Assembly: GCF_012641265.1 (NCBI RefSeq)
Contig: NZ_JABAHZ010000002.1
Span: 930,001 to 994,000 of the forward strand
DNA from: Chitinophaga eiseniae
GTDB lineage: Bacteria > Bacteroidota > Bacteroidia > Chitinophagales > Chitinophagaceae
DNA: 64,000 bases
Reading direction: 5' to 3'
Shown here: in pieces, positions 52,355 to 64,000 of the stretch
How the letters are laid out: each line of letters opens with the position of its first letter
How positions within the stretch are numbered: position 1 is the first letter of the stretch
Notes under the pieces: model-generated
What the model was told of the DNA's origin: nothing
Databases searched by the model: none
Seen by the model: only the letters and a program-made list of their open reading frames with translations
Made by a program: the position numbers and the translations under genes

Positions 52355-53782
52355 ATGTCTACAGATCAGAATAAATTCCAGGCGATAATATCGCATTGTA
52401 AAGAATATGGTTTCGTTTTTCCGTCCAGCGAAATTTACGATGGACTCAGCGCTGTATACGACTATGGTCAATATGGGGCTGAACTGAAGAAAAACATTAA
52501 GGATTACTGGTGGAAAAGCATGACCCAGTTGCACGAAGATATCGTGGGGATCGATGCGGCCATCTTCATGCATCCTACCACCTGGAAGGCATCCGGGCAC
52601 GTGGATAACTTCAGCGATCCTATGATCGATAACAAGGATAGCAATAAACGCTACCGGGTAGATCACCTCATAGAAGGATATGCGGAAACCTTACCTGAAG
52701 AAGCCGGCAACGCACTCCTGGCACAAATGGATGAACTGCTGAAGGAAAATGACTTCGCAGGACTCAAAGCATTAATTGAGCATAATAAAATAAAATGTGG
52801 TATCAGCGGTACTGTTAACTGGACGGATGTCCGCCAGTTTAACCTGATGTTCTCCACCCAGCTGGGTAGCGTTACCGACGAAGCCAACGAAATATACCTG
52901 CGCCCGGAAACAGCCCAGGGTATTTTCGTAAACTTCCTCAATGTGCAGAAAACAGGTAGAATGAAAGTGCCTTTCGGTATTGCACAAATTGGTAAAGCCT
53001 TCAGAAATGAAATCGTAGCCCGCCAGTTTATTTTCCGTATGCGCGAATTTGAGCAAATGGAAATGCAGTTCTTCGTACGCCCTGGCACACAAAAAGAATG
53101 GTACGAGAAATGGAAGGAAGAACGCATGCAATGGCACCTGAGCCTGGGCACCGATCCGGCTAAATACCATTTCAAAGATCACGTGAAATTAGCGCACTAC
53201 GCAGATGCTGCCGTGGACATTGAATTCGAATTTCCATTTGGCTTCAAGGAAGTGGAAGGTATCCACTCCCGTGGCGATTTTGACCTAAAGCAACACCAGG
53301 AATACAGCAGGAAGAAAATTCAGTACTTCGATACAGAAATCAATCAGAACTATGTTCCGTACGTGATAGAAACCTCTATCGGGCTGGATCGTATGTTCCT
53401 GCTCACTATCTGTAATGCTTATGCAGAAGAAGACCTGAGCACTGCAGATAAACAGGATAGCCGCGTAGTATTACGCTTCCCGGCTAAATTAGCTCCCATC
53501 AAACTGGCTATCTTCCCGCTTACCAAAAAAGATGGTTTACCGGAAGCTGCCCGGGCGCTGATGAATGAATGTAAATCTTCCTTCCATTGCTTCTACGAAG
53601 AAAAAGATGCCATTGGAAGACGTTACCGCCGCCAGGATGCCATTGGTACTCCGTTCTGCGTAACGATCGATCACCAGACTAAAGAAGACGGTATGGTTAC
53701 CATCCGTCACCGCGATAGCATGGAGCAGGAACGTATCCCGCTTACTGCCGTAAAACAATTGGTACTGGATAAGATCCAGTAG
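52355..53782 (+). CDS. glyS: Glycine--tRNA ligase (dimeric, eukaryote-like type)
   Basis: The 475-residue class II synthetase charges tRNA(Gly). It shows GFVFPSSEIYDGLSAVYDYG at the N-terminus, motif 2 with RPETAQGIFVNF and FRNEI, and motif 3 with ETSIGLDRMFL. The C-terminal anticodon-binding domain (LAIFPLTKKDGLPEAAR) carries RRYRRQDAIGTPFCVTID. This is the single-chain alpha2 type, not the GlyQ/GlyS tetramer. Confidence 0.97.
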   Translation: MSTDQNKFQAIISHCKEYGFVFPSSEIYDGLSAVYDYGQYGAELKKNIKDYWWKSMTQLHEDIVGIDAAIFMHPTTWKASGHVDNFSDPMIDNKDSNKRYRVDHLIEGYAETLPEEAGNALLAQMDELLKENDFAGLKALIEHNKIKCGISGTVNWTDVRQFNLMFSTQLGSVTDEANEIYLRPETAQGIFVNFLNVQKTGRMKVPFGIAQIGKAFRNEIVARQFIFRMREFEQMEMQFFVRPGTQKEWYEKWKEERMQWHLSLGTDPAKYHFKDHVKLAHYADAAVDIEFEFPFGFKEVEGIHSRGDFDLKQHQEYSRKKIQYFDTEINQNYVPYVIETSIGLDRMFLLTICNAYAEEDLSTADKQDSRVVLRFPAKLAPIKLAIFPLTKKDGLPEAARALMNECKSSFHCFYEEKDAIGRRYRRQDAIGTPFCVTIDHQTKEDGMVTIRHRDSMEQERIPLTAVKQLVLDKIQ

Positions 53783-53792
53783 TAACGTATCT

Positions 53793-53842
53793 GGGCTATG
53801 ACTGTTTTAGTATGTATTACTACCACTGTCATGGCCCTTTTT
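53793..53842 (+). terminator. Intrinsic terminator of glyS
   Basis: A 10-bp stem (53793-53802 with 53828-53837, one G-T pair) with a 25-base loop is followed by five Ts, starting 11 bases after the glyS stop. Confidence 0.7.
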
Positions 53843-53901
53843 ATGTCCGATCCGGTATGAGCGCTGTTTGTTACGCCTGGGAGGGGATTGAGAAGCTGCT
53901 T

Positions 53902-54621
53902 TTAGCCATATAACTCCTGGTGTATATCGTGCCGGTCGTACCCCATGGCCTGTATACGCTGCTTCGCCTCATCTATCATGGCTTTCCAGCCACAGAGGAA
54001 GAAATTGGCGGGACGTTTATCCTGGAGCATTTCCTCGTAAATAGTGTGTACATAGCCTTTACGGCCGGTCCAGTTTTCCTCGCGCGATAAAGTAGGGATA
54101 TAATTAAAGCCCGGAAGCTCCTGTGCCAGCTGTTTCATTTCTTCCGCATACAGCAGGTCATGTGCATACCTCACGCCAAAAATGAGGTGAATAGGCTGGT
54201 GCGGTACCGCGTGTTCGTGGATATAACGGGCCATCGACCTGAAGGGAGCAATGCCGGTTCCTGTACAAATCAGGAATAATTCTTTATCTAACGGCTGCGG
54301 CAGTACGAAAACTCCCTGCGGCCCCCTCAGCAATAGTTCACTGCCCACTTTTATTTCGTTAAACAGGTAGGTGCTCCCGGCTCCCCCTTCCAGCAATACA
54401 ATCACCAGTTCGAAGGTATTGGTACCATCAGGATCGGAGGCGATAGAATAGCTACGCCAGCGTTTGTTCTTTTTCTCATGTATGGGCAGGTCAAATGTCA
54501 CAAATTGACCCGGTTTGAAGTCGAACCGCTCCATGTCCGGCACCTGTATCCAAAAGCGACGGGTATTGTGGGTTTCGTCTACCAGTTTTGTAACGATGCC
54601 GGTGTGCCAGAGGTCCAACAT
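53902..54621 (-). CDS. Ferredoxin/flavodoxin--NADP reductase-like flavoprotein
   Basis: The 239-residue protein has an FAD-binding barrel with RSYSIAS near residue 57 and an NAD(P)-binding domain with ICTGTGIAPFRSMARYI near 118. It ends with FFLCGWKAMIDEAKQRI. There is no 2Fe-2S domain. It should move electrons between NAD(P)H and a small redox carrier; partner unknown. It is a single gene between glyS and mfd. Confidence 0.9.
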   Translation of the reverse strand: MLDLWHTGIVTKLVDETHNTRRFWIQVPDMERFDFKPGQFVTFDLPIHEKKNKRWRSYSIASDPDGTNTFELVIVLLEGGAGSTYLFNEIKVGSELLLRGPQGVFVLPQPLDKELFLICTGTGIAPFRSMARYIHEHAVPHQPIHLIFGVRYAHDLLYAEEMKQLAQELPGFNYIPTLSREENWTGRKGYVHTIYEEMLQDKRPANFFLCGWKAMIDEAKQRIQAMGYDRHDIHQELYG

Positions 54622-54749
54622 GGGGATTGCGTTTTTGGTCCTTATGAATATAGTTAAATTTTTGCATTTTATATAGGTGCCCGGAGCTTATTTAACGCCG
54701 GGCATTCAAATATCTCCCTCATCAAATATCAAAATCGGTAAATCTTCTT

Positions 54750-54757
54750 TACCTTTG
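54750..54757 (+). promoter_or_regulatory. Putative -7 promoter box of mfd
   Basis: TACCTTTG matches TAnnTTTG, 8 bases before the mfd ATG, implying a very short leader. No clear -33 TTG. Confidence 0.45.
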
Positions 54758-54765
54758 CATTCTTC

Positions 54766-58143
<3,378 letters not shown>

Positions 58144-58329
58144 ATTTCCTGTAACATTATTTTGTCATAACCGTTTCATTCATATAATGAAATGTATGAT
58201 GCTATTTCTGTAAATGTGCATTAACAAAATTTTAAGAAGTGCTATTATGAAATCGCTTTCACCTGCAGCATCATGATGGCGTAATTAACAACAAACAATA
58301 TTTTTTTAAACAATAGAAAACATCGACAC

Positions 58330-59031
58330 ATGAAAAAGGTAATGTTATTAGCAGCGGGATTATTTTTTGCTTTAGGCGGCGCTTTTGCTCAGCAGGCAGA
58401 CAAACAACCAGTAAAGAAAATTGAAGTCAACGGAACTTCTGAAATAGAAATAACACCCGACGAAATTTATTTCAACATCTCATTGCGCGAATACATGAAA
58501 GGCAAGAATAAAGTAGACATCTCTACTTTAGAAAAACAATTACAGAAAGCCGTTTCAGATGCGGGTATTCCCAAAGGCGACCTTACCGTAGAAAATGTGT
58601 ATGGCAACAACTTCGAGGTATTGCGTAAAAAGAAAGATCCAGCCGAGTTTATGGCGCGTAAACAGTATCGCCTTAAATTGACTAAGCTCGACAAAATCAA
58701 CGATATCCTGGGTGCAGTAGATGCGGAAGGTATTGAGAACACCCGGATTGCTTCTTTCAACTCCAGCAAAATGGAAGCTTACCGCAAGGAAGTAAAAATT
58801 AAAGCCTTGCAGGCCGCGAAAGATAAAGCAGAATATATGCTGGCAGCTATCGGTAACAAAGTAGATGGTGTTATCGAAATCCAGGAAATGAATACGGATA
58901 ACTATTCCGATGTTCGTCCGGTAATGTATATGGCTAAGTCCAATATGGCCGGCGAAGAAGCCGCTTCAGATGTGGAAGTGAAAACTATTAAAATCCGCGC
59001 AGAAGTAAGAGCAGTATTCGGTATCAAATAA
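58330..59031 (+). CDS. Exported SIMPL (DUF541) domain protein
   Basis: The 233-residue protein has a signal peptide (about 1-20, ending AFA) and one SIMPL domain (KKIEVNGTSEIEITPDEIYFNI to the end) with the usual alternating strands and helices. SIMPL proteins are periplasmic or outer-membrane associated, with suggested roles in stress response. A 31-bp hairpin follows. The 186 bases upstream contain only a 7-bp hairpin (58174-58192). Confidence 0.88.
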   Translation: MKKVMLLAAGLFFALGGAFAQQADKQPVKKIEVNGTSEIEITPDEIYFNISLREYMKGKNKVDISTLEKQLQKAVSDAGIPKGDLTVENVYGNNFEVLRKKKDPAEFMARKQYRLKLTKLDKINDILGAVDAEGIENTRIASFNSSKMEAYRKEVKIKALQAAKDKAEYMLAAIGNKVDGVIEIQEMNTDNYSDVRPVMYMAKSNMAGEEAASDVEVKTIKIRAEVRAVFGIK

Positions 59032-59037
59032 ATAATC

Positions 59038-59101
59038 ACACAACATAAAAGAGAAAGCCCCCCGCAGAAATCTGCGGGGGGCTTTCTCTTTTATGTTGTG
59101 T
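59038..59101. terminator. 31-bp perfect hairpin between convergent genes
   Basis: Arms 59038-59068 and 59071-59101 are fully complementary with two bases between them. The GC core is flanked by A-rich and T-rich ends. It lies 7 bases after the SIMPL gene stop and 9 bases from the end of the TonB receptor gene, and can terminate both. Confidence 0.88.
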
Positions 59102-59110
59102 AGGTTTCTC

Positions 59111-62100
59111 TTAGAAAGAGTATCTCAGACCCAGCTGCATCTGGTGACGTGATGCAAAGAAGTCTTTTGAATAAGGAGCTCCTGGCTGAGAGAAAGTATA
59201 GATAGGATAGTTATCAGCAGATTTCTTACCAGTTGGGTTCAGACCAATGTTAGCAGAGGAGTTGAACGTGTTTGGTGAGAAGTACTGGATACCCCAGTTC
59301 TTGTTCAGCAGGTTGGTAACATTCACGATATCGTAAGTGAGTGTCAGGGTGTGCATTTGTTTACCGGCTTTGAAGTTGAAGTCCTGGCTGAAACGGAAGT
59401 CGGCTTGTGTATTCCATGGAGTACGGCCACCGTTGCGTTCAGTGAATTCACCTTTACGACCGCTCAGGTATTTTTCACCATCTACGTAGTTCATGAAGGC
59501 AGTAGCTTGTTCAGCGGCAGTTTTTCCACCGGCGATATCAGCAAAGAACTTGGTGGCTTCGGTTACGTCTTTTGGAATGTAAGCGAGCGACAGCTGCTGA
59601 GGTGTGTTCTGGAGCTGTACGCTGGTATTGATGATACCATAGCTATAAGGTAAACCAGAAGAAGTATTGAAGAAGGCAGAGAAGTTAGATACCCATTTGC
59701 CTTTAGTGCCCCAATCTTGTTTGTAGCTAACGGTAGCAACGATACGGTGACGAACATCGAAGTTAGAGTAAGCCAGTACCGGGTTGTTTGGATTTAAAGC
59801 CTGGTTCAGCTGCCAGTTAGACTCCATAGAGTTACGGATACCGTTGGTGATGTCTTTAGCTTGTCCGTAAGTATACGCTGCCATTGCATTCAAACCGAAT
59901 GGGAATGATTTGGAGATCTGGGCAGTGATGCTGTAACGGTAACCTTTGTCGGTGTTAGACAGCAGGTAAGCGTTAGTGTATAAAGGATTGATTTTAGAGC
60001 CAGAGTAGATAGGCTGTTGTTTGTTTACATCGTAAGCATAGTAAGTAGGATTATCTACCAGGTTCACTTGTTGGAACATCAGGTCTTTAATCACTTTAGT
60101 GTAGATACCTTCGATGCTGAATTTCCACATGTCTTTGGTGGTATAATCCAGGGCCAGGCTGCTTCTCCATACCTGCGGCATTTTGAAGTTGTTGTCGATC
60201 ATATCTACCTGGGTAGCACCGGAAGCGCTGGTGTTAGCACCGTTCTGTGCAGCGAAATCAGCGATACCATTTGGAGATGGTTTAGCAGCAGGCAGCGGCG
60301 TATTTACGAATGGTTTGCTGGAAGCTTTCTGATCGTAAGCACCGTAAGTAACACCATTATTATAATAAGCATAACCGATCCATGCAAAAGGAATACGACC
60401 GGTGAAGAGACCAGTACCACCGCGTAATACCAGGCTGTTGTCGCCTTTAATATCGTAGTTGAATCCTAAGCGGGGAGAGATCTGTACATTATTCAGGAAG
60501 TCATTTTTGATATCCTTAGGCTTGGTATAGGTGTAGGTAGTTCCGTAGTTAGGATCTTCTGGTGCTTTGATGGTTTTATCGCTCAGCGGTTGTTTGTTAG
60601 GAATACCAGTGTAGTCTAAACGGATACCCGGAGTGATTTTGAAACGATCTGTCAGCTGGATTTCATCCTGTCCGTATAAGCTCAGCAGGTTTGCTTTGAA
60701 CTGTGCAGGAGGATTAGCCATGATATAATCACGGGAGTTGTTGGTGTAGTTGTAGTTACCACGAACACGGCTAGGATTGTTGGCCAGGAAGTCTTCAACG
60801 CTGCCGTAATCCAGACGGCCATTCCAGGAGTTCACAAAACCGTAGGTGATGTTATAGAACTCATTGTGCGTACCTAAAGTGATAGTGTGGTTGCCTTTAA
60901 ATAAGGTAACGTTATCAGTAATTTCAAATGTTTTTTGTTTCATGTTGAAGATACTGGCTTCACGGTCAGTACCCAGGAAGATAGTAGTACCGCTGGTTCT
61001 ACCTTTAATCTGGATCTGTGGTACAGCAGGGTCAGACAATGGATCTCTGTAGTCATGTACGTTAGAGTAACCCAGGATCAGGCTGTTGGCCAATGTGCTG
61101 CTGAAGTTACTTTTCAGTTCTGCTACAGTAGAAGACTGGTTATTTACCTGTTTGAAGTCGATGCCTTTGAAACGGAAGTTCTGTTGGTCGCGCTCCAGGT
61201 TAGTAGCTTCAGAAGTAATGGTATTGTTACGGATAGACAACTGGTGCTTATCATTGATATGCCAGTCTAACCTGTTGAAGAATTTATTAGAGTTGGAATA
61301 GATGCTGGTATTACCTGCGGTTCCTACGTCTACGCCATAGCTTTTCATTAAAGCGGTGATATCAGCAGCGTCTTTTTCAGTTAACACGCCACCACCATCA
61401 GCAGAACCTGCGGCAAGGATTACCGGGTCTACACGACGGGTGATTTCTTCGTTGGTGAAGAAGAACAGCTTGTTCTTGATGATAGGGAAACCTAAACGGA
61501 TACCTGTTTGGTATTCGTGGAAATCGCTTGGTAATTTAGAACCATCACCGGCGTTGTTTTTACCGATCATGGAAGCGTTACGGCCATAGCCATAAATGGA
61601 ACCGTGTACTTCGTTGGTACCGCTACGGGTTACAGCGTTTACGCTACCTCCGAGGAAGTTGCCTACTTTCACATCAAATGGGGCCAGTAATACCTGTACA
61701 TCCTGGATCGCATCGAGAGATACGGGGTTAGTACGGGTGCTGCTACCTGGCTGACCACTGGTGTTGCTCTGTCCACCGAGGGAGGGGCTAAAGCCGATCG
61801 CATCGTTGTTGATCGCACCATCCAGGGTTACGTTGTTGTAACGGTAGTTGGTTCCGAGGAAGGAGTTGTTGTTGCTCTGAGGAGTCACTTTCGTTAAATC
61901 CTGCAGGCTACGGCTCAGGGTAGGCAATGTTTTAATTTGCTCCTGGCCAATTTTGGTACCACCTGCTTTAGATCCGCCAGTAGTACCGGTTACTACTACT
62001 TCGCTCAGTGCAGTAGATTCTTCCTGCAGTTTGAAGTTGTAGTTAGTAGTTCCCAGCGGGAGGTTCACATCCGCTTTTACTTCTTTTTTATAACCAATGA

Positions 62101-62350
62101 ATGAAACTGTAATAGTATAAGGACCGCCTGGGTTCAGGTTAGGCAGTATGTAACGGCCATCTGTGTTAGTTTGTACACCAGATTTTGCGCCAGTGCCGTT
62201 ATTCACGATAACGACTGTAACGCCAGGAATTGCCTGTCCACCTGCATCGGCTACTTTACCCGATATAACAGAAGTGGTGACTTGTGCCTGCGCGTTGTTG
62301 AAGAAAAGAATTACAATAAAGCTAGCGAGTAGCGTAAAGAATGATTTCAT
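59111..62350 (-). CDS. Oar-like TonB-dependent outer-membrane receptor
   Basis: The 1079-residue protein has a signal peptide (about 1-22, ending AQA). A carboxypeptidase-regulatory-like domain (about 25-110, AGGQAIPGVTVVIVNNGTG) is followed by EVVVTGTTGGSKAGG and a plug domain with NVTLDGAINNDAIGFSPSLGG and NFLGGSVNAVTRSGTNEVHG. A barrel ending LGLRYSF completes it. These marks fit the Oar subgroup, not SusC; no SusD partner follows. Its substrate is unknown; some Oar proteins are linked to protease or protein secretion. Confidence 0.92.
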   Translation of the reverse strand: MKSFFTLLASFIVILFFNNAQAQVTTSVISGKVADAGGQAIPGVTVVIVNNGTGAKSGVQTNTDGRYILPNLNPGGPYTITVSFIGYKKEVKADVNLPLGTTNYNFKLQEESTALSEVVVTGTTGGSKAGGTKIGQEQIKTLPTLSRSLQDLTKVTPQSNNNSFLGTNYRYNNVTLDGAINNDAIGFSPSLGGQSNTSGQPGSSTRTNPVSLDAIQDVQVLLAPFDVKVGNFLGGSVNAVTRSGTNEVHGSIYGYGRNASMIGKNNAGDGSKLPSDFHEYQTGIRLGFPIIKNKLFFFTNEEITRRVDPVILAAGSADGGGVLTEKDAADITALMKSYGVDVGTAGNTSIYSNSNKFFNRLDWHINDKHQLSIRNNTITSEATNLERDQQNFRFKGIDFKQVNNQSSTVAELKSNFSSTLANSLILGYSNVHDYRDPLSDPAVPQIQIKGRTSGTTIFLGTDREASIFNMKQKTFEITDNVTLFKGNHTITLGTHNEFYNITYGFVNSWNGRLDYGSVEDFLANNPSRVRGNYNYTNNSRDYIMANPPAQFKANLLSLYGQDEIQLTDRFKITPGIRLDYTGIPNKQPLSDKTIKAPEDPNYGTTYTYTKPKDIKNDFLNNVQISPRLGFNYDIKGDNSLVLRGGTGLFTGRIPFAWIGYAYYNNGVTYGAYDQKASSKPFVNTPLPAAKPSPNGIADFAAQNGANTSASGATQVDMIDNNFKMPQVWRSSLALDYTTKDMWKFSIEGIYTKVIKDLMFQQVNLVDNPTYYAYDVNKQQPIYSGSKINPLYTNAYLLSNTDKGYRYSITAQISKSFPFGLNAMAAYTYGQAKDITNGIRNSMESNWQLNQALNPNNPVLAYSNFDVRHRIVATVSYKQDWGTKGKWVSNFSAFFNTSSGLPYSYGIINTSVQLQNTPQQLSLAYIPKDVTEATKFFADIAGGKTAAEQATAFMNYVDGEKYLSGRKGEFTERNGGRTPWNTQADFRFSQDFNFKAGKQMHTLTLTYDIVNVTNLLNKNWGIQYFSPNTFNSSANIGLNPTGKKSADNYPIYTFSQPGAPYSKDFFASRHQMQLGLRYSF

Positions 62351-62612
62351 AAACTCTTGTAAGTATTTACAGGTGCAAAGGAAACAGTCTAAAACAACCA
62401 GAATGTTAACAGATTATTACGGAATTGTTAAGGACTGCATAAAGCGAGCTTAAAAAAGCTCATTTCTTATTTTTTGGGTTAAAATAGTATCGGTTTTTCC
62501 TTTCAATTTGATTTTAATGTTAACACTGCGAAAAAAAGGGGTTATAAATTATTTGTTAACTGAGGGTAAACAATAAACATATTTAATATAACATTAACGA
62601 ATATACGAATAA
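62351..62612. other. AT-rich intergenic region upstream of the Oar-like receptor gene
   Basis: No gene is recognised in these 260 bases. On the minus strand TTCCTTTG lies at 62375-62382, a near match to TAnnTTTG, about 25 bases before the start codon. Nothing else stands out. Confidence 0.3.
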
Positions 62613-62636
62613 GGCCCCGCCTTAAAAGGCAGGGCC
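62613..62636 (-). terminator. Terminator-like hairpin of the hypothetical lipoprotein gene
   Basis: Arms GGCCCCGCCTT and AAGGCAGGGCC (one mismatch, tiny loop) lie 26 bases after the stop of the minus-strand gene ending at 62662. On that strand a short TTATT follows. Confidence 0.7.
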
Positions 62637-62661
62637 AGCTAAACTCATCTAAAAATAATGC

Positions 62662-63117
62662 TTAATAAATTTCGACTTTGAAAGTCCCGTCCGTTAAAGG
62701 TTTTTCAATATCACCATTTGATAATACACCGGAGAAGTTGCCCTCCGCATGTTTACTATTAATGCTCGTTATATTTATTTTAATAGCCTTGCTCACATAA
62801 CCCACCGCTTTTTGCTGTATATCCATCAACGACATTTCTGTCCCCACTTCATACGAACCCACCCGGACGCTGTCGGGAAAAGTGATCATTAGCTCCATAT
62901 GGTAACCGAAGTTATTAGTAACGCCGTCTATTACCAGCGTTTTTTTGCCAGCCTCAATGGTGTCTGTAATATATCCCTCCGTAGAATTGGAGTGGTAACT
63001 GATGGTATCGAGTTTAAAAGCAAAAGTGCCGGCCGGCGCGAGGTCATTTTTCTTGCTGCAGGCGCTCAACCCCATTCCTATGGCAATAATGGCTGCCAAT
63101 AATAATTTTATACGCAT
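62662..63117 (-). CDS. Hypothetical lipoprotein
   Basis: The ATG at 63117 gives 151 residues with a lipobox ending LSAC (Cys20); upstream extension would add eight residues before the signal peptide. The mature part is a small beta-sandwich-like domain with alternating polar and hydrophobic residues (YEVGTEMSLMDIQQKAVGYVSKAIKINITSINSKHAEG at about 100-137 in outline). No known family recognised. Confidence 0.75.
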   Translation of the reverse strand: MRIKLLLAAIIAIGMGLSACSKKNDLAPAGTFAFKLDTISYHSNSTEGYITDTIEAGKKTLVIDGVTNNFGYHMELMITFPDSVRVGSYEVGTEMSLMDIQQKAVGYVSKAIKINITSINSKHAEGNFSGVLSNGDIEKPLTDGTFKVEIY

Positions 63118-63289
63118 TACGTAAGTTTTTCGGCATGCCATCTTCCAGGATTTAACCAGTGCCGGCCGCCGGTTAAGCGGCCAGCGATAATTTAAATTAA
63201 CATAGGATACTGGTCAATTCTGTTGGCATAGGGATAATGTGGGTGCAATATATGTTAAAAAAAATGAATTAAATAAAATATATATAGAT

Positions 63290-63427
63290 ATGATGCTAGT
63301 TTATTGTACTGTCGTTTGGTTATCTGCATGTTGTAGCGGGATATTTTTTGCAGTAACATTGAATACAGTGGTAAAAACGCCGGGAGGAGATCTTTTTACG
63401 CCGCCAGGAAAGCTGGCGAAGCAGTGA
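63290..63427 (+). CDS. Possible small membrane peptide or lipoprotein (45 aa)
   Basis: An ATG at 63290 opens 45 residues: a hydrophobic first half with WLSACCSG, which looks like a lipobox, then TPGGDLFTPPGKLAKQ. The frame can be extended to a GTG at 63239. The gap of about 390 bases between its neighbours makes a small gene possible, but coding bias cannot be judged. Nothing else is seen in 63118-63506. Confidence 0.25.
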   Translation: MMLVYCTVVWLSACCSGIFFAVTLNTVVKTPGGDLFTPPGKLAKQ

Positions 63428-63506
63428 AAATACCATAATTAACAATTTTTTTGTACCCGAAATGCGTATTATTACGGGGTTACTGAACTTTCAATTAAAG
63501 CACATC

Positions 63507-64000
63507 ATGTCATCGGAAGTAATTAAACAATTGCAGGAGGCGGTACAGTTTTCGCCGGAGAATGTGCCTTTACGTATGCACCTCGCACAGGTACTGCTAC
63601 AGGATTATGAATATATAGCAGCGGAAGAACAATACAGGAAAGTGCTGGAGTTATCATCGTCTAATACTGCCGCACAACTGGGGCTGGCGCGGACATTCTA
63701 TCACCAGCAAAAATACTCAGCGGCTATCGTAGTATTGGAACAACTGGAACACCGGGAACCGGACCATTTCGATGCGCTCCTGCTGCACTGCCGCATCCTC
63801 GTGAAAGAGCACTCCATGCAGCCCGCGAAAGAAATATACCAACACCTGCTGGAAATAAATCCGGGTTTCCGCGACGAAGCCCTGGACAACCTTTTCAGGG
63901 TAGCCCAGCCCTCCCCCGCGTCTTTCAGCGGAGAGGAAGAAGAGGAAGAAGATGGAGAGAACCTGTTTATGCTGGAAAAACCTGAAATCAACTTTTCCGA
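63507..64000 (+). CDS. TPR protein, N-terminal part (3' truncated by window)
   Basis: From the ATG at 63507 the frame stays open to the last base (164 full codons). Residues about 1-130 form TPR-type helix pairs (PLRMHLAQVLLQDYEYIAAEEQYRK; AQLGLARTFYHQQKYSAAI). An acidic stretch EEEEEED follows, then FMLEKPEINFSD. In some Bacteroidota a similar TPR region and EKPxINFxDVGG junction lead into an AAA+ ATPase domain. The sequence ends right at that point, so the ATPase identity is a guess. Confidence 0.75.
   Translation, partial: MSSEVIKQLQEAVQFSPENVPLRMHLAQVLLQDYEYIAAEEQYRKVLELSSSNTAAQLGLARTFYHQQKYSAAIVVLEQLEHREPDHFDALLLHCRILVKEHSMQPAKEIYQHLLEINPGFRDEALDNLFRVAQPSPASFSGEEEEEEDGENLFMLEKPEINFS

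Noticed and set aside
63239..63289. Upstream GTG extension of the 45-aa frame
   Set aside because: The added residues are Lys/Asn-rich from AT-rich DNA and precede the hydrophobic start of the putative signal, so the ATG at 63290 is more likely if the gene is real.

Overview
The window looks like a chromosomal segment of a Bacteroidota bacterium, most likely a Chitinophaga-like member of the Chitinophagaceae. The support is two SusC/SusD pairs, an Oar-type TonB receptor, a MoxR/Bat cluster, a TolB-propeller outer-membrane protein, a DUF5686 barrel, many lipoproteins with a Cys lipobox, and several TAnnTTTG promoter -7 boxes of the Bacteroidota type. Strong Shine-Dalgarno sequences are almost absent, with one exception at about 1025. 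I found no tRNA, rRNA or CRISPR array.

Layout. 1-834 is the end of an RND/MMPL-type exporter. 858-2251 is the most unusual stretch: a perfect inverted repeat, a 13-codon leader ORF with a strong ribosome-binding site, a degenerate IS1595-type transposase-like gene, and dispersed CGCTTGT repeats. 2252-11826 holds two consecutive SusC/SusD uptake pairs without any glycosidase or regulator. 11908-19878 holds a TlpA-like lipoprotein, gatB, an aldehyde dehydrogenase, a PDZ protein and alaS, with a 34-bp perfect hairpin after alaS and a switch-like leader before it. 20232-29591 is mostly housekeeping: M23 peptidase, MerR regulator, Cys-less thioredoxin-like protein, MscS channel, amidohydrolase, prfA, an EF-hand-bearing protein, an OmpA lipoprotein, VanZ-like protein, gcvH and cyclophilin.

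29808-33796 is a short moxR-DUF58-BatD-like-BatA operon that probably serves the cell envelope. It is followed by rsgA, two tandem unlisted mini-lipoprotein genes (34864-35173), a gamma carbonic anhydrase and a class III aminotransferase. 37107-40017 is a hypothetical gene plus a DUF5686 protein. 40152-43533 is a co-directional cluster of membrane protein, small winged-helix regulator, CreD-like protein, undecaprenol/diacylglycerol kinase and DUF1361 protein. A shared ACTTTG-N5-CAAAGT dyad lies upstream of two of these genes, suggesting autoregulation.

43612-64000 holds a TolB-like outer-membrane protein, an MBL hydrolase, a polysaccharide flippase, arfB, dtd, a MazG-like protein, YihY, glyS, a flavin reductase, mfd, a SIMPL protein, an Oar-like TonB receptor, a lipoprotein, and the start of a TPR protein cut by the window end. 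Gene ends are often closed by unusually long, perfect snap-back hairpins (18-34 bp arms, 1-12 nt loops), mainly between convergent genes. In two places convergent stop codons abut with 0 or 1 base between them. All functional names rest on motif recognition by eye; no database search was run.
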